Positions 46,701-54,452 of a stretch of 64,000 nucleotides of DNA are shown piece after piece. The notes under the pieces were generated by a model. It did not search any database. It was not told the DNA's origin and saw nothing but the letters and a program-made list of their open reading frames with translations. The translations under genes and the position numbers were made by a program. Each line of letters begins with the position of its first letter. Position 1 is the stretch's first letter. Source of the stretch: Gammaproteobacteria bacterium (GTDB lineage Bacteria; Pseudomonadota; Gammaproteobacteria; Steroidobacterales; Steroidobacteraceae); the NCBI GenBank assembly GCA_003164785.1, contig PLUE01000022.1:28588-92587 (forward strand), read 5' to 3'.

Positions 46701-49358
46701 TCAAGCCCACTCGCGCTTCACCTGGCGCGAGATCCTGGCGATCCAGGCAGGTGCGCTCGGACCGCTGGTGGCACGGCGATAGGCTGCCCAAGCGAGCCGT
46801 GATCGCAGCGATGGCTTGACTTGCGTGGCCTGCCGGATCGATATCGCGCGCGGGCCCCAACGGGTCTTGGAAATATCCGTGCCGAGCGATAGATTGGCCG
46901 TGGCGAGGCCGGCGCCGATGGCATATTTGAGCATTTCCGTGACACAGGTGGTCATCACGCTGTACTTTCGCCACGCTGGATCGTATCCCGAATAATAAAA
47001 ATAGAGACTATCGCCGATCTGGAACGCGATGCGCGTCGCGACGATCTGGCCGCCGATCCACAGCTCGAAGACGCGCACCATTCCCACCCGCGCGAACTGT
47101 GCGCACACATCGCGCAAGAAGCCACGCGCGGTCGCGCTTCTGAAGTGATCCGCGTGCCCTACCGTGCCGCCGAGCTCAGCTCGCATTGAATGTAGCACGA
47201 AGAATCGCTCCAGGGCTTCTTCCACTTCCAGCGGCAGCTGCGCGATCTTCAGCTCGAAGCGCAGCCCCTCGCGTTGCAAGGAGTTGTAGCAGTGCCGAAT
47301 GGATTCGCGGATGTTGCGCTTCAGCGTGCGATGAAGCAGCTCCCAGCTGCACGGCAAATCGAGAACGTAATCCGTCAATGTGTCCTGCCAGCGAAGCTCC
47401 GCGAAACGCGCGAGCGATTGCTCGAAGGCTTCGCTGACGCCATGCCACTGGATCCAATCCACGTCATGATAGGACTCGAGCGCACGCTGCATGGCGTGCG
47501 CAGCGGCCCTCTCGTAGCCGGGCTCGATCAGCGGCGTGCGGATCTCGGTCAAGGCAGGATCGGCGCCCAGGAAATCGAGCGTGACCACATCCAAGGGCCC
47601 GACGCGCCGGCGCGTCTTGAAGAAGGGAAAAATGGCTACGCAGGAATGCTTGCTATCGCGCAGCACATGGATCATCGGTTGCATGACCATGTGCGGGGAA
47701 TCCCGCATGAAGTGCCGGCACCACGCGACGTGCCATTCGTGCCGCGAAAAAGGCAATGCGCCGCCGACCAGGCCGTGCAGGCGATCATACTCGGGCCGCA
47801 GCGCCCGCAATTCATCGAGGCAGGTCGCCACTTCACAGGTAAGGACCTGCTCGGCGCTTTCCGCCAATCGGCCTTGGGCGGGAAAGAATATTGCGCTGCT
47901 CGCCAGCGCCTCACCGCCGTGCGCGGCAGACTGAGCGGGGTCCCACATACAGGATGCCGGGCCATAGGCGCCGACCGGGTGCGCTGCCAGAGCATCGAAG
48001 GGGCGATTGCTCGCTATCAGGGCCTGCAGAGTGGAGCGGCACAGGCGACCGAGCACTCGTCTGAGCAGGGGCAGTCCGGCCGCCACCGTAGCGAGAGATA
48101 ACGCGGGCCGGTCCCAACGGATGAGGCCGCGAGCGGCGGCCGCAGCACGCGCCGCTTGCACGTCCGAATCGGCCTTCAGCACCAGACTCCATGGCATGGA
48201 CAAGCAGTCTGTGGTCTTGGCCAGGCGCTGGCCGATTGTGGGGCGCCGTATCCACCCATGGAATTCGGGCATGGCTTCCACGGCGCGCAGACCGGCCACG
48301 TTCCAGATACGCTCGCTTCGCGACGCGATTCCATGGACATAGCGGACTGATTGGGAATTATACCGCGCCCAGTCCAGGAACTCCGCGCCGCCGACGGCAT
48401 CGCTCAGATAATGGCGGCTCGCCAGGGCGATGAGATCGAGCTGCGGACCGTGAAGCTCTCCGCAGAGCACAGCGTTCGAGTTCCCGGCCAGGCGCGCTGC
48501 AACCTCGATGAGACACGGACCGGCATCGTCGAGCTTTACTTCCAGATGAAAGGGACTGCGGCGCAGCCCGGTCGCTCGTATGACCGATTCGGCATAGGCG
48601 GCGAGCCGATCGAACAGCGCCGTGCCATGCTTCACCAGGATGGTTTCGGCATCGATATTGTGGCGTCCATTCGCGCGGCACCTCACATACTCGAAAATGG
48701 CGAGGACGACGACGTCACCGGCCGCATCCACCTGGCCGTTCACAAAGTACTCGACGCCATCGATGAATTCCTCCATGACGATCTGCGAGGCCGGTGCCGA
48801 GTTAAAGTAATCATCGATCGATCGAGCGGCGTCGCTGCGCTCGAACAGGCCGATACAGCGGTTGCCATACCCGTCGTTCGGCTTCAAGATGAAGCGTCTA
48901 TAGCATGGCAGCTCGCGCAACGCGAGGACATCGGCCGGCCCGCGCACCAGCGCCGACGCGTTCATGCGCAATGCCGGCGCTGTTTGCCGCAGATGCTCCT
49001 TCAGGGCGAATTTATCGCGAAAGCGGCGCAATACGGCGGGGTCGATCATCTTTAGGCCAAGCTGTGCTGCGATCTGCGCCGCAGGCAGCAATACGTTCTC
49101 GCTGAATGGAACGACTGCGATCACGTTGTGGGCGGTTCGAACGTGTGCAATGAAAGCGTCCAGATCGCACAGATCGATATCGTATTCGGCGTCTACCGCT
49201 TCGCGATGCGCCGCCCCGCCGCGCATGGCGAAACGCGCGTGGCGATCGGTGTAGAAGCAGACAGCGCGATGACCGTATTGGCGATGAATATGCTCGATGA
49301 AGCTGGCACCGTATTCGTGATAAGGATCTTGAATGAGAAACTGTGAACCTGATTTCAT
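46701..49358 (-). CDS. ATP-grasp ligase fused to a CelD/FemAB-type GNAT acyltransferase
   Basis: An 885-residue two-enzyme fusion. Residues 1 to about 410 form an ATP-grasp carboxylate-amine ligase: FILKPNDGYGNRCIGLFE (ATP-binding Lys and glycine loop, 156-173), VMEEFIDGVEYFVNG (adenine side), FHLEVKLDDAGPCLIEVAARLAGNS (Mg-binding Glu/Asn, 270-294). A bridge of about 100 residues follows. Residues about 505-860 are a double-GNAT domain of the CelD/BcsL type: IFPFFKTRRRVGPLDVVTLDFLG, LKRNIRESIRHCYNSLQREG, VFELWIGGQIVATRIAFQIGDSLYFYYSGYD (split here), LGTDISKTRWGP. Cytosolic. ATG 49358 is where the fold begins; the frame is open 80 more codons into an IS110 remnant. No partner biosynthetic genes adjoin. 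Confidence 0.82.
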   Translation of the reverse strand: MKSGSQFLIQDPYHEYGASFIEHIHRQYGHRAVCFYTDRHARFAMRGGAAHREAVDAEYDIDLCDLDAFIAHVRTAHNVIAVVPFSENVLLPAAQIAAQLGLKMIDPAVLRRFRDKFALKEHLRQTAPALRMNASALVRGPADVLALRELPCYRRFILKPNDGYGNRCIGLFERSDAARSIDDYFNSAPASQIVMEEFIDGVEYFVNGQVDAAGDVVVLAIFEYVRCRANGRHNIDAETILVKHGTALFDRLAAYAESVIRATGLRRSPFHLEVKLDDAGPCLIEVAARLAGNSNAVLCGELHGPQLDLIALASRHYLSDAVGGAEFLDWARYNSQSVRYVHGIASRSERIWNVAGLRAVEAMPEFHGWIRRPTIGQRLAKTTDCLSMPWSLVLKADSDVQAARAAAAARGLIRWDRPALSLATVAAGLPLLRRVLGRLCRSTLQALIASNRPFDALAAHPVGAYGPASCMWDPAQSAAHGGEALASSAIFFPAQGRLAESAEQVLTCEVATCLDELRALRPEYDRLHGLVGGALPFSRHEWHVAWCRHFMRDSPHMVMQPMIHVLRDSKHSCVAIFPFFKTRRRVGPLDVVTLDFLGADPALTEIRTPLIEPGYERAAAHAMQRALESYHDVDWIQWHGVSEAFEQSLARFAELRWQDTLTDYVLDLPCSWELLHRTLKRNIRESIRHCYNSLQREGLRFELKIAQLPLEVEEALERFFVLHSMRAELGGTVGHADHFRSATARGFLRDVCAQFARVGMVRVFELWIGGQIVATRIAFQIGDSLYFYYSGYDPAWRKYSVMTTCVTEMLKYAIGAGLATANLSLGTDISKTRWGPRAISIRQATQVKPSLRSRLAWAAYRRATSGPSAPAWIARISRQVKREWA

Positions 49359-49591
49359 ACTCAAAGTGTGACCATGCAAGTACGGTCCTGATATAAGGGG
49401 AATCCCCGACACAGATTGGGGGCCGAGCGGAGCTCGCCGGTTCGTACGCCCGTCAGCAACAACAGCCGCAACCCCGATCGCGCAGTGAGGTCGCCACCGT
49501 ACTTTCACAGCTTGCACAACCATGTCGGCAATTCGCTCATGCGCAGGAAGGGATTGTGCGTGACCGGGGCCTGGGGTATCGCCACGATGTC

Positions 49592-49786
49592 GAAACAAGG
49601 GGCGCCTTTGCGCACGCGGGTAGAGCGGCGTTTACCGGCGCTTTCGTCATTGCGGGGGCAAAACCCGGCGCAGGTGGGCGTCGGCGACAAACCGCGTCAT
49701 ATCCACCCCGATCTCGGCCACGATGACATGCGCGGTCACATCACTGATTCCGGGCATCGAGGTCAACAGCTGCATATCGAGTAGTG
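49592..49786 (-). pseudogene. Remnant of an IS110-family transposase
   Basis: The minus strand reads LLTSMPGISDVTAHVIVAEI then GVDMTRF, the DNA-contact helix region of IS110/IS1111 transposases (usually S-I-P-G-I-G...AEIGDMSRF). A frameshift follows, and a second frame continues with AGFCPRNDESAGKRRSTRVR then KGAPC, matching the next conserved part (GLxPxxxxSAGKRRxGRxRKG). The N-terminal catalytic DEDD part and the C-terminus are missing. No terminal repeats were found. Confidence 0.75.
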
Positions 49787-49911
49787 CACGTTGACCTGGA
49801 GGCTCTTACCGGCCAGACGGCCACTTCAACTCACGGCAATTCCACGCCGCGAAATCGACATGTCGAAGTCTCGAGCGTCGTGCAGATTGATGCCATCAGC
49901 CCGGATGCGAT

Positions 49912-49994
49912 GACGCGCGTTTCAAACCATCGCATCGACAGACACTCATCGCGAAACTTGCCGTTAAAGGATTGTGCTCGCACGTTCTCGCGGT
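49912..49994 (-). pseudogene. Remnant of an IS3-family transposase (OrfB)
   Basis: The minus strand reads SFNGKFRDECLSMRWFETRV, the well-conserved segment around the catalytic Glu of IS3-family integrase-type transposases (ESFNGKFRDECL...WF). Similarity is lost after RV, and only about 27 codons are left. It abuts the stop codon of the cupin gene. With the IS110 remnant next to it, this 400-base stretch is a small insertion-sequence graveyard. The rest of 49359-49994 shows nothing else recognisable. Confidence 0.75.
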
Positions 49995-50486
49995 TCAATA
50001 CTCTGCCTTCTCACCCTTCGCGGGCACCGAGGTTGGAACGCCCGGCGTGCCAGCATAGGTAATTAGCAATACGGCCGGCTCGTCGCCTGCTTCTCCCCGA
50101 TGCACATCGTCAACCGATTCCCCAACGGCTTGCCCCTGATGAACGATCAAAGTCTTACCACTGGCCCTATCGTGCAGTGTGAGGGTTCCAGAGAGGACGT
50201 ATACAGCATTTGGAATAGAATGATAGTGCCATGGCAGCGAGGTATGTGCTGCGATCGTCACCTTGAGAGTCGTGAGTTGTGGTTGGCCGGTCGGATAGTG
50301 CGTATAGGGTTTGCCATTCCAGGATTGCGTTGTCTGCAGCAGAGTTTCACGTTGGGCCGTCGCAATTTTTGCAGGAGCCTCCTGGGCAACAACAATTGAC
50401 GTCGCCGCCGTGAGACAGCCTGCAATGAAAAGAGTCCCCGCGACAGCAGGGATGCGATATTTCAAAATCATCTCGGATGTCAGCAT
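49995..50486 (-). CDS. Exported cupin-domain protein
   Basis: A 163-residue protein. ATG 50486 is chosen over one 15 bases upstream because GGAGG lies at proper distance only for it. A hydrophobic signal or lipoprotein-like sequence (VAGTLFIAGCLTAATSIVVAQ) is at about 14-34. The cupin barrel has LPWHYHSIPNAVYVLSGTLT (motif 1 with two His and no following Glu) and a second motif around VHRGEAGDEPAVLL. Only part of the usual His3-Glu metal site is present. Function unknown. Confidence 0.8.
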   Translation of the reverse strand: MLTSEMILKYRIPAVAGTLFIAGCLTAATSIVVAQEAPAKIATAQRETLLQTTQSWNGKPYTHYPTGQPQLTTLKVTIAAHTSLPWHYHSIPNAVYVLSGTLTLHDRASGKTLIVHQGQAVGESVDDVHRGEAGDEPAVLLITYAGTPGVPTSVPAKGEKAEY

Positions 50487-50721
50487 AATCGCCACCTCCA
50501 TTTAGGTTTGTTTCCAACCTCGATATCTATTTCCTGAAGCGCCCTTACGCATCGATTTCAGAAACGGGAACTTTAGTTTCAGTTGTAGCATCCAGATGCG
50601 TTCGCCCGACGCAATGCGCAAACGCCCGCGTAGCGCTGAACGATCGCGTTACACCATTTGAAAAGCCGATCAAGAAGATCGTCATGGGATCCGGTACACA
50701 ATCCAATTGATCGGAAAGGGG

Positions 50722-51882
50722 TCATGCAGGAATCGGGGCGTTCTGCTCGATCAAGTTCCGGCTCTTCAAGTCGGCCCAGAACGCCGCCGGAATTCTCGTG
50801 TGCATGGACGTATAGTCTTCCAGTATCTGATCCTCGCGGCTCACGCCGACGATCAGCGCCGACGCCACGTCGGGCGCCGCCGAGAACTGCAGCGCGGCAG
50901 TTCGCAGATCGACGCCGTGGGCGGCCGCCACCTCGCGCAGCCGCCTGCGCTTGTCGATGAACGCAGGGGGAATGTCATACGAGTCCGGGCCGTAGTTGTA
51001 CCGCGGGCTGCCGGATATGAAACCCGCGTTGAGCGCGGAACCGATCACCAGCGAGGCGTTCTTCTGCCGCACGGCGGGGAACACGTTGTTCAGGGCATTC
51101 TTGTGATCGATCAGCGAATACTGCGAGGCGAGGAGGCAGACGTCCGGATCCGCCACCTCCAGCGTCCGCAGGATCGGCGCCGGCGTATTCACGCCGACGC
51201 CCCAGCCTTTGATCGTCCCCTCCTCGCGCAGGCGGGTGAGCTCGGGAAACGCGCCCGTCGTGGCGATCTTGAACTGAGCCTCCCAGCCGCCCGAGAGAAA
51301 CTTGTTGTCGGGCGAGAGGTCGTGCACGAAGGCAATGTCGAGACTGTCGATGCCGAGCCGCTGCAGGCTGTCTTCGATCGAACGCCGGATCCCGGCAGCG
51401 GTGTAGTCGAAGATCACGTCGTTCGGCGACGGCGAGAACGGAAAATAGTCATGGCCGCTCGCGTTCTTCGAGGCCCGGAGCAGCTTGCCCACCTTCGAGG
51501 AGATGACGTACTCGCCCCGGCTGCGGTCGTGCAGAAAGCTGCCGAACCGCCGTTCCGCCAGGCCGAGGCCATACCAGGGCGACACGTCGTAGTATCGGAT
51601 GCCGGCGGACCATGCCGCCTCCAAGATGGCGAAGGCATCCTTGTCGGTGACCACCGAGAATTCGTTTCCCAGGGGCACCCCGCCCATGCCGAACTTGAAG
51701 GGCGGCTTGTAGTGCCCTTGACCGGAACTCGCCACCCCATTCTTATTTTGTCCGGCGGACGCGGGGGTCTCTGCGGCGGAAGCCGCAGCGGGCACGAGAA
51801 CGGCCGCCGCCGCCAGCGCCGATCCGCCCCCGGCCAGGTTCAGAAAGTCCCTTCTCGTAGTGATGGAGGGTCCCGTAGCCAT
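50722..51882 (-). CDS. Tat-exported aldo/keto reductase
   Basis: A 386-residue protein. The N-terminus has a twin-arginine signal (ITTRRDFLNLAGGG, then an Ala-rich helix), which is unusual for an NADPH-dependent reductase. The aldo/keto reductase barrel follows: GIRYYDVSPWYGLGLAERRFG (catalytic Asp and Tyr), VISSKVGKLL (catalytic Lys), IAFVHDLSPD (catalytic His), VIVGVS near the end. It resembles D-threo-aldose 1-dehydrogenase/L-fucose dehydrogenase members. ATG 51882 has AGGAG; the open frame upstream lacks similarity. Followed upstream by dehydrogenase remnants. Confidence 0.88.
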   Translation of the reverse strand: MATGPSITTRRDFLNLAGGGSALAAAAVLVPAAASAAETPASAGQNKNGVASSGQGHYKPPFKFGMGGVPLGNEFSVVTDKDAFAILEAAWSAGIRYYDVSPWYGLGLAERRFGSFLHDRSRGEYVISSKVGKLLRASKNASGHDYFPFSPSPNDVIFDYTAAGIRRSIEDSLQRLGIDSLDIAFVHDLSPDNKFLSGGWEAQFKIATTGAFPELTRLREEGTIKGWGVGVNTPAPILRTLEVADPDVCLLASQYSLIDHKNALNNVFPAVRQKNASLVIGSALNAGFISGSPRYNYGPDSYDIPPAFIDKRRRLREVAAAHGVDLRTAALQFSAAPDVASALIVGVSREDQILEDYTSMHTRIPAAFWADLKSRNLIEQNAPIPA

Positions 51883-51893
51883 GGTGGTGCTCC

Positions 51894-52028
51894 TCACGCT
51901 CGCGCGAGTGATTTCATGTCGATGACGAACCGGTAGCGGACATCGCTGTGGATCATCCGCTCGTAGGCCTTGTTGATATCCTGGATGGGAATGACCTCGA
52001 CATCGGCGTGCAATGGATGGGCCGCACA
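51894..52028 (-). pseudogene. C-terminal remnant of a zinc-dependent alcohol dehydrogenase
   Basis: The last 45 codons of the frame read ADVEVIPIQDINKAYERMIH then SDVRYRFVIDMKSLA, the C-terminus of the NAD(P)-dependent, cinnamyl-alcohol-type zinc alcohol dehydrogenases. Everything before is missing: the frame runs into the end of the deleted aldehyde dehydrogenase gene. A TAT-signal AKR gene begins 12 bases downstream. Confidence 0.75.
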
Positions 52029-52074
52029 GCTCTCGCGCAACACGCCACCGCACCGCTCAAAGGTTTCCAGCCGG

Positions 52075-52725
52075 TCAGAAGGGAGCATTGATGTCGACGA
52101 CGTCGATGAGCTTGTGGTTGACGAACTCCTTGATGCCGAGCCCGAGCAGTTCGCGCCCATAACCCGAGTGGCGGATGCCGCCGAAGGGCAGATCGGCCTT
52201 GACCATGGTCGGATGATTGACGAACACCATGCCGGTCGAAATCTTCCGCGCCACCTCCGCGCCCTGCTTCGGATTGGAGGTGAATACCGATCCGCCCAAA
52301 CCGAACGGAGAATCGTTGGCGATGCGCACGGCGTCGTCTTCGTCCTTCGCGCGGAACAGCATGGAAACAGGCCCGAAGAATTCCCAGTTGCGGGCTGGAT
52401 TGTCCGCGGCGATGTCGCTCAGAATCGTCGGCTGTACGAAGGCCCCTCGTTCGGGAACCTTCGGCCCGACCTCGGTGGCGGTTGCGCCATAAGCGACGGC
52501 CTGGTGGATCTTGTCCTTGAGGTCGTCGGCCGCGCTCTGCGATGACAGTGGCGCCAATGTCGTCGCCGCATCGAACGGATCGCCCGTCCGCAGCTCCGCC
52601 ACGCCGGCCTTGTAGCGCTCGAGGAACTTATCGTAGATCTCATCGGCGATGATCTCGGCATCCGTTGCATCGGGGAACGTCTTCACGACTTGGCCGGTGT
52701 AAGGGTTGGTGGTTGCATAGGGCAT
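52075..52725 (-). pseudogene. Aldehyde dehydrogenase with in-frame deletion of its catalytic core
   Basis: The frame is intact (216 residues) with a strong start signal (AAAGGAG before ATG 52725), but about half the enzyme is gone. MPYATTNPYTGQVVKTFPDA is the N-terminus of succinate-semialdehyde/aldehyde dehydrogenases; after DATDAE the protein jumps to IIADEIYDKFLERYKAGVAE, which normally lies after the catalytic Cys. The NAD fold, the catalytic Glu (ELGG) and Cys (GQ-x-C) are therefore absent. The C-terminal part is complete (ELFGP-like FFGPVSMLFRAKDE, DLPFGGIRHSGYGREL, VVDINAPF). Expected size is about 455 residues. Confidence 0.85.
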
Positions 52726-53101
52726 GATGATCTCCTTTGTAGCTCCGAACCGTTTCGTGGCTGGTTCCCAGATGCGGGCGCGGTAACGCTCGGGCGGAGG
52801 TTAGAATGACACCGAAGCGTGCATCGGGCTGTACAGGTTTCCACCTAGCGAACTGCAAGCAGCCCGGATAGCGACGGCGCGAAAAGAGTGTCGAGCGGCG
52901 CACCGACCCTGACCAGTCTCTATGACGCTACCGATGACTTGCTAACCGGGCTTAATTCCGAGATCGCTGAAGAGCGAGCGCTGCAGTTCAAGAATGATCC
53001 TGATCTGTGCCGCAAGATCGTCGCCCTTTATTCGGCGTCCTGGGCAGACGTCCCACCATCGCCCCATGTTGAAAGGCATGGAACTCAGCGGAACAAATAC
53101 A
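52726..53101. other. Gene-free region between the deleted aldehyde dehydrogenase and tRNA-Gly
   Basis: A 376-base stretch. It holds the ribosome-binding site and presumably the promoter of the deleted dehydrogenase. A 92-codon plus-strand frame (52888-53166) runs into the tRNA and has no recognisable similarity, so I do not call it a gene. As the sequence immediately 3' of a tRNA gene, it is where an integration scar would be expected; no repeat of the tRNA 3' end was seen. Confidence 0.4.
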
Positions 53102-53177
<76 letters not shown>

Positions 53178-53304
53178 ATCGAGGGCGTCGGCGCCCTCAA
53201 CAGAGGCGCAATTGTAGGGCCGGTTTCCAGGGAGTCAAGAAGAACACGACCGAAAGTCGGTCTAAGGCCTTGAGCTAGACGACAATTCCGGCAAAGATGC
53301 GCGG

Positions 53305-53844
53305 ATGAATGCGTCTGTCAACGAGATACTGGCCCGCACGCCTCCGTGGGTGTTCGTTTTATTCGCCTATTTGCTGTGGATCGGCGTGACGAGGCTGCGT
53401 CCCAGCGTCCAGATGTTGGGCAAGGTGTGGATCACGCCGCTGATTTTCGTCTGTTGGGGCCTGGCCGGGCTCTCCAAACGGCATGGCGAATTCGGGTATG
53501 TGCTGCCCCACTGGGCCATGGGCGCCGTGATCGGCGGCGCGCTCGGACTGCTGGGCGGCATGACGCTCACCGTCGACCGCCCCCGCCAGCTCGTGCTGCT
53601 GCGCGGCAGCATCATGCCCTTGGTCCGCCTCATGCTCATTTTTGGGGCGCATTACGCATTGCAGGTCGCCGCCGCGCTGCACCCCGACGAACGCACGACG
53701 CTGCTCATCTGGGACATCTACGTCTCGGGCGCCAGCACCGGCTACTTCATCGGCTGGTCCGCCCGTTTTCTGCAAAGCTACCGCAAGGCGCCCCAAGCCG
53801 ACCTCGCCCCCGTGGTCTCCCTCAAAGGAACGAGCCTTCGCTAG
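53305..53844 (+). CDS. DUF6622-like inner-membrane protein
   Basis: A 179-residue protein with five hydrophobic helices (WVFVLFAYLLWIGVTRLRP, VWITPLIFVCWGLAGL, MGAVIGGALGLLGGM, LVRLMLIFGAHYALQVA, DIYVSGASTGYFIGWSARF). The WIGVTRLRP start matches the DUF6622 family of uncharacterised membrane proteins. It converges on pgsA: their stop codons share the bases CTAG (53841-53844). Confidence 0.72.
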   Translation: MNASVNEILARTPPWVFVLFAYLLWIGVTRLRPSVQMLGKVWITPLIFVCWGLAGLSKRHGEFGYVLPHWAMGAVIGGALGLLGGMTLTVDRPRQLVLLRGSIMPLVRLMLIFGAHYALQVAAALHPDERTTLLIWDIYVSGASTGYFIGWSARFLQSYRKAPQADLAPVVSLKGTSLR

Positions 53845-54452
53845 TCGCTGGAGCTGCCCCGCAACTCCGGCCACGCCAGGCGTAGGTACGCGATCATCGA
53901 CCAGAGGGTCAGCACGACCGCCACGGCCGTGAGCCCCAGCCCCAACTGGTACACCGGGATGCCGAACAAGCTCTGCCGGAACAGCAGGAACGAGAGCCCC
54001 ACGATTTGCATGATGGTCTTGTATTTGCCGAGCAAGGACACCTTGACCTTGGCGCGCGCACCGATCTCGGCCATCCACTCGCGCAGCGCGGAAATGGCGA
54101 TCTCGCGCCCGATGATGACGATGGCCGCGATCGCGACGAACCAGCGCGGATCGCGGCTCACGATCAAAATCAGCGCCGCCGCCACGATCAGTTTGTCCGC
54201 CACCGGATCCAGGAACGCCCCCAGCCGCGACGTCTGCCCCAGCTTGCGGGCGTAATACCCATCAAGCGTATCGGTGATCCCGGCGAGCGCGAACGCGGCG
54301 CAGGTTGCCGGATCCGCCCAGGGATAGGGCAGCAGATAGAACAACAAAACGATGGCCGGAATCATCAGAATCCGCAGCCATGTCAGGGTATTCGGGAGAT
54401 TCCAATGCGAACCGACCGGACGGCCGTTACTGCCCTGGGTGGAGGTGCTCAT
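53841..54452 (-). CDS. pgsA: CDP-diacylglycerol--glycerol-3-phosphate 3-phosphatidyltransferase
   Basis: A 203-residue membrane enzyme making phosphatidylglycerol phosphate. The CDP-alcohol phosphotransferase motif D-G-x2-A-R-x8-G-x3-D-x3-D is present as DGYYARKLGQTSRLGAFLDP followed by VADK. LPNTLTWLRILMIPAIVL marks the start of the family core. An N-terminal extension of about 18 polar residues is present. It overlaps the end of uvrC by 26 bases, so the two are cotranscribed. Confidence 0.95.
   Translation of the reverse strand: MSTSTQGSNGRPVGSHWNLPNTLTWLRILMIPAIVLLFYLLPYPWADPATCAAFALAGITDTLDGYYARKLGQTSRLGAFLDPVADKLIVAAALILIVSRDPRWFVAIAAIVIIGREIAISALREWMAEIGARAKVKVSLLGKYKTIMQIVGLSFLLFRQSLFGIPVYQLGLGLTAVAVVLTLWSMIAYLRLAWPELRGSSSD

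Noticed and set aside
49359..49598. 80-codon N-terminal extension of the ATP-grasp/GNAT protein
   Set aside because: It reads through a decayed IS110 remnant in a different frame and lacks a start signal; the fold begins at ATG 49358.
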